Shown here: in pieces, positions 58,901-64,000 of the stretch
Position numbering within the stretch: position 1 is the first letter of the stretch
Layout: every line of letters begins with the position of its first letter
Assembly: GCA_026874595.1 (NCBI GenBank)
Contig: CM049307.1
Coordinates: 40,986,362-41,050,361, forward strand
Direction of reading: 5' to 3'
From: Sipunculus nudus
Lineage: Eukaryota > Annelida > Sipuncula > Golfingiida > Sipunculidae
Length of the DNA stretch: 64,000 nucleotides
The notes under the pieces: generated by a model
Database searches by the model: none
Told to the model about the DNA's origin: nothing
Seen by the model: only the letters and a program-made list of their open reading frames with translations
Translations under genes and position numbers: made by a program

Positions 58901-61900
58901 TTTTCGGGAATACATCCCTACTTCTCTCTTCTTTAACCCCAGAGTCAGACTTTAACCTTAGAACCTCTATTTCGTGGGCTCTAGCCTCTCGCTCGCGCTC
59001 TAATTCCCGCTGCTCACGCTCTAATTCCCGCTCTAATTCCTGCTGTTCCTTCTCTATTTCACGTTGCCTAGCTCTTTCCTCACGTTCCTCATCCGCACGC
59101 CGTCTAGCCTCAACATAATCTTGTAAAGCCTGGTCCTTAAGTCCTAAGGCCTGTCCGCATCTAACAAGTGACTCTAACGTCTCCATGGTAACGCTCTAAC
59201 CTAGTAAGATTCCAGTATCTAGTAATATCCGCTCTTAAAAATCTGTAAATACGTACTGTTTAAGCCAACCTAACGAACCGGCGGTATCCGTACAATTACA
59301 CTACGGTAGCTCTACGCATCAAAATCTACTTATACGGACGGACGGACGGAAGGTCGGACGAAGGGTCAGACGGATGGACGGATGGATATCAAAATATCAA
59401 TAAACACCATGCACCTATGATTACCATGCCAATCGGGAGGGGTAAACTTACCTGTAAAGAGACCCTACCACGTGACCAATCACAAACCAGTGTAGGAAAA
59501 ATTATACCAGGGCGTATCTAACAACATCAAAAATTTTCACTCTAATCTGGGTTTATATCAAACCAGTAATGATGTTCAGGTATCACTGAACTAGCATTAC
59601 TCACAAAACATGCATGTGTTCTAGCCAAATCTTCAAGGTATATGCTAATCCTGAAACAATGTTGTGCTTCAGGTAATATTCTCACTGAATAAATATTAAC
59701 TCCTAACAGTGGGGTAATTTCATTGTGCAAGTATACACTACAACATCAGTTTGGTGTCATTTCCAATTATTAATTCAGATCAACTCTAGTTTGAGTATAT
59801 GAATGTCTGGTTTCAGTACTGTTTTCTCAGTTCAAAACTTCTGAAACTTACTGTAATTAGCCAGTTTTTTAAGGCTAATTATATCCTGGCACGCTCGCCA
59901 TACAATGTCACCCCTAACTTAACGTGAAAACTTTACATCGGATATATCCTATAAAACAATAGGATGGGTTAACGCTCGCCACTTGATTTCATTAATCAAG
60001 AAATTAGATCCCGGTCATTACAGGTGACATTTCCAGGTTCTTTTAAGGACGTGTATAAAAATACCAGACAATCATACACCCAGATCAATAGAAACTATGA
60101 GACATCAGGTTAAATTCACAATATAATTCAAGACAATACTTACTAAGATGTAGATGTGTGTGTGCGTTGATGTGTCAATACGATAGTCCTTCACATTAAA
60201 AAAATACAGGATATTTACTGAGTCCGTGGTTTGTATAAAAACCAATAAAGTCCAGTTCCTTCAGAGATCTCTGGTTACTGTTTTGTGTAGAATCTAGCGT
60301 ATGGTTAGCAGCATATAGTCATTCTGAGTTTAGCGATCTTCAACTGATCTTGCTTGTCAGCGACCCGGGTAGGTTTACGATCACATGAATGCAATAGCGC
60401 TCTTTGTTTACGTAGAGCTTAGAGTCCTTGACCTTGCTCTTGTAGCAACGGTTTCACGGCTTACGGCAGTTATGTTTCTAGGTCAAGCTGAACTAGGCCG
60501 GCAGGTGACGAGCGCGCTCTCTCACTTTATCGCCAATACGAAGCTCCGTCGGCAGCACGGCTGAGTTCTCATGAGCTGGGTCCTTGCCTCACGTAGAAGC
60601 TTGCTTCTATGCCGTTCCTGGCGTTTCAATGTTCTTATTCCCGTGCGTGCGTGCTGCCACCTCAAGCTTCAAGACCCAACTGAAGGCAGCTTCCAGCGTC
60701 TCTCCCTGAACTCTGACGTCACAATCGTCGTCACAATACGGCGATCCGGTTCTCTGATTGGCTTATTTCTCAAGTGTCCCATATAAGGATATATGTGACC
60801 TAGTTTGACTGTTAGCGTCACCATGGCGACCCACATACCACATAATAATAATAATACACACGATGCGTGACACGGATAAATCAGCTGATAGCCGATGGGA
60901 TTTCATACAAGAATACACAATATATATATACAATCAAGACCTGTCAACGCTTTAGGATGACGCTTCACGTCAATATCAATAGAGAACAGACTTCGTTAAA
61001 CTATGATACAAAACACCGCACATATTGTCACCTATTGTCTGGTGACATCGGGTAACAGAGACCTAATTTCTGGTTTCCACGGAGACTTTTCATAGGTCTC
61101 TCAGAATTTCAAGAATGAAGATTCTAGGTCCAGTCTTTACGCTTTTGTGCCCTGTTAACTTACAGTCTGACTTACAGTCAGCTGAGCTAATAAAAACCAC
61201 ACACATTTAATTCCCATGTTCTTATATACAGCTGACCATGATATGAAAGCTATAATTTTCTTAATAATTCAGAAATAAGCTGATATATTTGGTAAAGGAA
61301 GGTGGCATGATTGCAGGGCTGATATTGACCATTAAGTAGTGCTCCTTCAGTAAGCATTGGGTGAAGCAGAATTTATTATCAGGTTTCAACTTATTACCTT
61401 GCTGAAACAGATTTTGGCATTTTCATTTTAAAAACCACTACCTCTGATATAACAGACAACAGACTCTCCCTTCTAAGGATATAATTACAGTGTTATAGTG
61501 GGTCTGATTCTAATACAATAAATGTATCATTCTTAGTTACTTGACATCAGCAATACAAAGTAGAAGTAGGGATCATAATAACACCTTCTGCCTGTCTCAG
61601 ACAGGCAAAAATGTGCCCGGAAAGGCATTTTTCATTTTGTACCAATCCATTGGAAAGGTGAACAGCTAAAGGTTTTCCTCATTTGTAGTTGATAAGTAGT
61701 AATAACAAACATGACACAAAAACAAAATATTTTACAAGTGGTCTTTCACCGACTCCCTATATTTCCTATCATTTCCTTTTAAAATGGTCTATAATTTCTT
61801 TTATTTTCAAGCATTTAGCTACTATCTTGTATATTTCCATGTGTTTTCACTGCACAAACATGATTCTGATATAACAGTGTTACTATTTAAAACATTCAGT

Positions 61901-62898
61901 TATTTTTGCATGCAATCAGAATCAGGTTTACACTTGGCGAAACTACACTGAAAGTTTGATATGATAGTAGGATGCATCTATAGTGGAAAGGCAAATTTTT
62001 CTGCGGAAAGGCAAACCTGTATTGATGCCGATCGTTGGAAAGGTGAACATTTCAAAGTTATATACATTGTTTGAGAAGTATACCTGAGCCTCACCTGTCA
62101 TCCTCCATCAGTGGTCTATCCACCTGCTCAGGTAGATCCTGATAACAAAATTCTTCAACATGGAATCGACCCCTGTTGTCCTCAGGTTCATAGCCTTTCA
62201 CAGCAATAACCACACCTGCATTTAAAAATTATACATTTTCCTATAAGAATTTCATGATAAAGCAGTGCCCAGTCTTAATAAATTACTCTTCATATGCTAT
62301 AAATTTATATTTTTTTTTCAAACTATATTGCCACTACAGATTTTGCAAAAGAGGAAAATATTGAAACCTGTATGTATCTAAAAATATATCACATTTATCA
62401 CATGCAGTCACCCAGTTTTTTTAATTTTTTTAAATTACATACTGCTTGTGAAAAGACTTCAGGAATAAAGTATGCCAAGATTTAAGGGTATGAAGCTCTA
62501 AACTCTGCATATATTTATCCATTTGACCATCACACAGTTAAACATGATTTACATTTACATGCATATCACTAGAGCCAAACTTAAGCTTGTTCAGCTTCAT
62601 CAACTTCCAATTTAATACAGTAAAAAAGTTACCATGTTGAAGATTTTTTAGTCACAGAGAACAAGAAAATCCACTGTAAAGTTTGAAAATATGAAATACA
62701 GTTTTTTGAATAATAGGAATCTTTTTGAAAGTATACAACTGCGGTATCTCAGTTACATGTGTATAGATTCCAACCTGTAACAGATGCCTGAGTATCAATA
62801 TTGCCAATAAGTGTGATCCGCTGGAGTTCATCTTCCAGGATCAGTTGATCATCCTCATCCGTGTACTTGGTCCTCAGAGGCTGTGGGATGAGTCCGTG
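43813..62898 (-). CDS. POLD2: DNA polymerase delta subunit 2, C-terminal eight exons
   Basis: POLD2 is the B-subunit of nuclear DNA polymerase delta. It binds the catalytic subunit's C-terminal domain and links the other accessory subunits. Exons in transcription order: 62898-62775, 62215-62095, 49815-49620, 49216-49136, 48136-47979, 45392-45265, 44463-44362, 43973-43813. They join in phase to give 356 residues plus TGA. The first two encode OB-fold strands ([29 protein letters not shown]). The rest encode the inactive calcineurin-like phosphoesterase domain: [118 protein letters not shown]. About 110 N-terminal residues are missing beyond the right edge. Two introns are unusual: one is a 50-bp minisatellite, another carries nested transposons. 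Confidence 0.93.
44362..44463 (-). CDS. POLD2: POLD2 penultimate exon
   Basis: Acceptor TGTTTGTTTCAG, donor GAAG|GTGAAC. Encodes [20 protein letters not shown] and [13 protein letters not shown]. Confidence 0.9.
45265..45392 (-). CDS. POLD2: POLD2 exon next to the minisatellite
   Basis: Acceptor TCTCTGTGCTGTAG|GTTATTTGG, donor TTAG|GTAGGA. Encodes [20 protein letters not shown], then [20 protein letters not shown]. Its acceptor and first ~16 bases are also the core of the adjacent 50-bp tandem repeat. Confidence 0.9.
45378..47364 (-). repeat. 50-bp minisatellite carrying a POLD2 3' splice site in each unit
   Basis: About 40 tandem copies, mostly exactly 50 bp; GTACCAAATA recurs at 45381, 45431, 45481 and 45531 and onward, and a few units are 51-53 bp. 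Read in the POLD2 sense, each unit is GTTATTTGGTACCTCC, then GTATGTACTACC, then a pyrimidine-rich CTGTCATGTCTCTGTG and CTGTAG. The first unit overlaps the real exon start, so the array has amplified the intron-exon boundary. Adjacent near-identical copies with no unique spacers exclude a CRISPR. Confidence 0.95.
47979..48136 (-). CDS. POLD2: POLD2 exon with [20 protein letters not shown] motif
   Basis: Acceptor GTGGGTTTCAG, donor GTCAG|GTGAGT. Encodes the most conserved block of the phosphoesterase-like domain, ending PYHCSVEGV with a split Arg codon completed in the next exon. Confidence 0.93.
48137..49135. other. POLD2 intron
   Basis: No feature recognised. The short antisense and sense open frames have no similarity to anything known to me. 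Confidence 0.4.
49136..49216 (-). CDS. POLD2: POLD2 81-bp exon
   Basis: Acceptor GTATTGTAG, donor AGT|GTAAGT. 27 codons in phase 0: [20 protein letters not shown] and DVLVQLS. Confidence 0.92.
49620..49815 (-). CDS. POLD2: POLD2 exon with TGQLGDEG motif
   Basis: Acceptor CTTTGTTTCAG, donor AAA|GTAACC. Encodes [34 protein letters not shown] and [11 protein letters not shown]. The intron upstream of it is 12.3 kb because of nested transposons. Confidence 0.92.
49816..50332. other. POLD2 intron between exon and nested repeats
   Basis: No feature recognised. Confidence 0.4.
52338..54953 (-). mobile_element. Interspersed repeat inserted in the 3' LTR
   Basis: On the - strand it starts AGCTCAGCTGACTATAAGTC (54953), has a CCGT-type simple array (54905-54861), repeats part of its body, and ends GGGTCCCTTG-like at 52338 (CAAGGGACCTATGGGTCACG on +). 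It matches the copy starting at 230 closely over the first 600 bases. In the intact LTR the site is a run of seven A; here A4 and A5 flank the insert. Confidence 0.9.
54861..54905. repeat. (GGAC)n simple repeat
   Basis: Tetranucleotide array just inside the 5' tip of the inserted repeat. Related GTCC-type arrays follow the tips at 230, 746 and 29021. Confidence 0.9.
55805..55816 (-). other. Polypurine tract of the LTR retrotransposon
   Basis: On the - strand AAAAGGAGGGGG lies directly upstream of the 3' LTR, as expected for the plus-strand primer. Confidence 0.75.
56011..56625 (-). pseudogene. RT thumb remnant and RNase H of the retrotransposon
   Basis: The frame begins just after the integrase stop with the RT-thumb motif [14 protein letters not shown]. 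It is broken by TGA at 56553-56551, where Arg is usual, and continues to 56011. RNase H features include Asp at KCDAS (residue 60 from 56544), Glu in [11 protein letters not shown] (99/101), Asp in QTDHKPL (126) and Asp in GPDFLSRLP (169). The RT fingers and palm, including the YXDD motif, are missing between the integrase C-terminus and this thumb, so the element cannot make its own reverse transcriptase. Confidence 0.85.
56609..58054 (-). CDS. Retrotransposon integrase (481 aa)
   Basis: An integrase inserts element DNA into the genome. Residues about 109-149 form the H2C2 zinc-binding domain ([11 protein letters not shown], then CKSCPIC). The catalytic triad is complete: Asp179 in ISMDLVGPI, Asp239 in VLTDMGTQF and Glu275 in NGMVERFNG, with 35 residues between the last two. 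A C-terminal GPY/F-type region ([18 protein letters not shown]) ends in HVNMLKRY. The start is an alternative codon and the frame opens a little upstream, overlapping the Gag end in a different frame. The frame is intact. Confidence 0.9.
   Translation of the reverse strand: MCDGVESQKEVSSAVETRSAAREKQIPTRSLNVASPVADVSPAKFLKAQEEDGSLAPYWRLAREARNDSPFRIEDGYLVRVVSDKRGDQDGSRVVVPQTLRYDVMRMGHEAVMAGHQGIDKTHDRVRTQFFWKGMYNDIAEFCKSCPICQKTIPKGKVPGATLGQMPLIDEPWRRISMDLVGPIHPASERGHRYILTVMDYATRYLEAVALKNIDTVSVADALVDIYARLGVPSEVLTDMGTQFTSDLMREVSRVLSVRQLTTTPYHPMCNGMVERFNGTLKLMLKRMCEERPRDWDRYLSAVLFVYREAPHESTGFSPFELLYGRIVRGPMRILRDLWTKRDTSVETKTTYQYVLDLQDKLSDTCALAREALNKSANRPKLVYDRGKCTRRFEAGDEVLLLLPTERNKLMVQWKGPYTIVNRVGDLDYRIKIGDKVKTFHVNMLKRYHARNEPQHILAAVAKGAPDSIHDPDGVDGETEH
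58047..59186 (-). pseudogene. Retrotransposon Gag with SCAN-like capsid and zinc knuckle, one stop
   Basis: Starts at ATG 59186. The first ~110 residues include a Glu/Arg-rich coiled coil ([19 protein letters not shown]). A TGA at 58847-58845 interrupts the frame, which then continues unchanged. The middle resembles the SCAN domain, itself thought to derive from Gmr1-like Gag: [18 protein letters not shown], then [19 protein letters not shown], then [21 protein letters not shown]2CX4HX4C knuckle ([14 protein letters not shown]) follows at residues 154-167 of the lower segment. The frame ends in LRHSV with no protease motif after it. Confidence 0.85.
59187..59906 (-). other. Retrotransposon leader between 5' LTR and Gag
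   Basis: Contains the primer site next to the LTR and a (GGAC)-type simple stretch at 59334-59390. No open frame of note. Confidence 0.6.
59884..59900 (-). other. Candidate tRNA primer-binding site
   Basis: On the - strand TGGCGAGCGTGCCAGGA starts six bases inside the 5' LTR boundary. It begins TGG, complementary to the CCA end of a tRNA. I could not identify the tRNA. Confidence 0.5.
59907..61049 (-). repeat. 5' LTR, intact
   Basis: 1,143 bp. Near its start in the transcribed direction it carries CCTTATATGG (60788-60779), ATTGG/CCAAT (near 60757-60763) and a palindromic TGACGTCA (60721-60714). The same sites are present in the other LTR at 55533-55542, near 55511 and at 55468-55475. Confidence 0.9.
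60714..60788 (-). promoter_or_regulatory. LTR upstream control elements: CRE, CCAAT and CArG box
   Basis: TGACGTCA is a full CRE consensus, ATTGGC is an inverse CCAAT box, and CCATATAAGG is a perfect CArG (SRF) consensus. They cluster within 75 bp in the upstream third of the LTR. Function is inferred from motif identity only. Confidence 0.5.
61189..62094. other. POLD2 intron right of the nested repeats
   Basis: No recognised feature. Confidence 0.4.
62095..62215 (-). CDS. POLD2: POLD2 second exon in window
   Basis: Acceptor TTTAAATGCAG, donor GACAG|GTGAGG. Encodes [20 protein letters not shown] and [14 protein letters not shown], the OB-fold end that precedes the phosphoesterase-like domain. 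Confidence 0.9.
62216..62774. other. POLD2 intron
   Basis: AT-rich; nothing recognised. Confidence 0.4.
62775..62898 (-). CDS. POLD2: POLD2 first exon in window
   Basis: Acceptor CTACATGATACCAG, donor ACAG|GTTGGA. Encodes [20 protein letters not shown] and [17 protein letters not shown], the LLPQP...LEDELQRI block of the family. Confidence 0.88.
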
Positions 62899-64000
62899 CT
62901 GGTATCATGTAGAAACAAAATGTCACTAGTTATAGCATGGGTTTAACTTATGAGGCATGTTCCTGATGCTATGTTTTCAATTGTGGTCTGTTACGTGTTA
63001 CTGAACTTTTATCCGGGTTCCACACACTACTAACTCAACTGAAGAAAGACTCGTTAAATGATATATATAATAAACAAATCATTATATACAATATATACAA
63101 GAATACAAAATGTTTTAGTTCACATAAAAGTCTGTCCAAGTGAGACACCCATATTATTAATATAAACAGAAAACTTAGTTCAAAGTGAAGTGAAGTAGGT
63201 GTGTCTCGAACTCAATAAATCACATAGTTTGAGTACGAGTGCGAGTACGACCCCTGGGGCTGTGTAGGGGCATGGAAAAATGTCCATCCTCAAACCAAGG
63301 ACGTTACAAACTGGAGTAGCAACTGTCAGAAGCCCCGCCAGACCTCGAGTGTCAGTCTTGCGCTAATTGCAATTAAGACATGACAAGCCCATTAACTCTA
63401 TTGTGCGCCTATTGTGCCCGGGTGCCAGGCGCAGAGGCTGTACGGCATTTGATAAAGCGAGCCTGCTAGATGTTACTTCCGTGGTCCGCTGTAGCTCGCT
63501 GAAGCGGAGAGCAATACATCCAGTAACTGAGCAGTAAACCACTGGAATAACATTGACCAGAATTATGAATGCGCACATCGTTTGTTTTTTTCCAAGAATT
63601 ATGCGCAACAAATATATCTAGAGAGGTCTCGTGTTGAGGAATCACTGGATCTATTTTGAGATAGATGCAGTCACTCTGCATCAACTTCTGCCGTGATTCA
63701 TGATGGATGACTGACAAAAGTAAACCTTACTTTCCCTGAATAACTTCAAAATTATAAAAAAAATTACTTCAGTTCACACACTTCTGACATATATTAATAA
63801 TTAGCAATGTATTATAGTATTCCATCGATAACTAAATATTTTTACGCTTATGAACGGATGATTTTCATGTTGATGGATAACAGTGAGCCTTCGCCTGCTC
63901 TGTCACTGATGGCATTGTTCTCGTATTATCGCCCATGTTTACCGCAGCCCAACTATAGTTTAGGCATCATTAGTTCATGCTTAGTTCCGGGAACTAACGA
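62899..64000. other. POLD2 upstream intron or flank
   Basis: The roughly 110 N-terminal residues of POLD2 are not found here. About 63180-63560 is more GC-rich and repeat-like, but no coding signal or complete repeat could be established. Confidence 0.4.

Larger units (their letters stand above)
52043..61049 (-). mobile_element. Ty3/gypsy-class LTR retrotransposon, Gmr1-like order, defective
   Basis: Two 1,143-bp LTRs bound the element and the flanks share a 4-bp duplication GGGT (52039-52042 and 61050-61053). On the - strand the order is 5' LTR (61049-59907), tRNA-primer site, leader, Gag with a zinc knuckle, integrase, RT thumb plus RNase H, polypurine tract, 3' LTR. Integrase before RNase H is the order of Gmr1-like elements, a Ty3/gypsy lineage with copia-like pol order. 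No protease motif and no RT YXDD core are visible. I counted eight LTR-LTR differences, about 99.3% identity, so insertion was recent. A second repeat (52338-54953) interrupts the 3' LTR. Confidence 0.88.
50333..61188 (-). mobile_element. Outer interspersed repeat, split by an LTR retrotransposon
   Basis: Its 3' tip is at 50333 (CAAGTGACCCATGGGTCATG then GCTCAGCTGA) and its 5' tip at 61188 (- strand AGCTCAGCTGACTGTAAGTC). The body has five tandem ~340-bp modules (CAGTCTGCAGAAACTGATG near 50534, 50873, 51217, 51551, 51890), each with GATATGGGTAACAGAGACC. The retrotransposon interrupts a module at GGGT; the module resumes at 61050. Without the insert the repeat is about 1.85 kb. Confidence 0.8.

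Noticed and set aside
62989-63552. Possible solo LTR starting TGTTACG and ending AATAACA
   Set aside because: The flanks (TGGTC and TTGAC) show no target duplication and no second copy exists in the window.

Overview
The window is animal nuclear DNA. It has short coding exons with GT-AG introns, AT-rich introns, dense interspersed repeats, simple repeats and transposons. The repeat classes and the protein sequences suggest a lophotrochozoan, most likely a marine mollusc; I cannot name the species. Only two host genes can be supported, and they converge. UTP6 (small-subunit processome, pre-rRNA processing) runs on the + strand; its last seven coding exons lie at 15471-31085 and its 5' exons are not recognised. 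POLD2 (DNA polymerase delta subunit 2) runs on the - strand; its last eight coding exons lie between 62898 and 43813 and its N-terminal exons are past the right edge. Every exon junction in both models is in phase.

Layout. 1-4.9 kb is a composite of a repeat family with ends AGCTCAGCTGAC and GGGTCCCTTG. 4.9-15.4 kb is non-coding, with a 46-bp minisatellite, tRNA-like SINE heads and a 278-bp-module repeat at 10.7-11.9 kb. 15.5-31.1 kb holds the UTP6 exons, separated by introns with a Harbinger-type MITE, a 5S-like internal promoter relic, several more copies of the first repeat family and a 30-36 bp minisatellite. 31.1-37.3 kb is intergenic and carries the inverted counterpart of the 278-bp-module repeat. 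37341-43428 is a 6.1-kb element with imperfect terminal inverted repeats and a possible 3-bp target duplication. It encodes a long protein with zinc-binding motifs, a PIN/XPG-like nuclease signature and a C-terminal cysteine cluster, broken by two single-base frameshifts. I read it as an Academ-type DNA transposon.

43.8-64 kb is POLD2. One of its introns is a roughly 2-kb array of a 50-bp unit that repeats the intron's own 3' splice site about 40 times. A second intron holds a three-layer nest: an old interspersed repeat; inside it a young Ty3/gypsy-class LTR retrotransposon whose integrase precedes RNase H (Gmr1-like order, SCAN-like Gag) and which lacks visible protease and RT core; and inside one LTR of that element, another interspersed repeat whose empty site is preserved in the sister LTR.

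The two host genes do not form a pathway with each other or with the mobile elements; they are linked only by position. The most notable signals are the splice-acceptor minisatellite, the TIR-flanked nuclease element and the IN-first retrotransposon.
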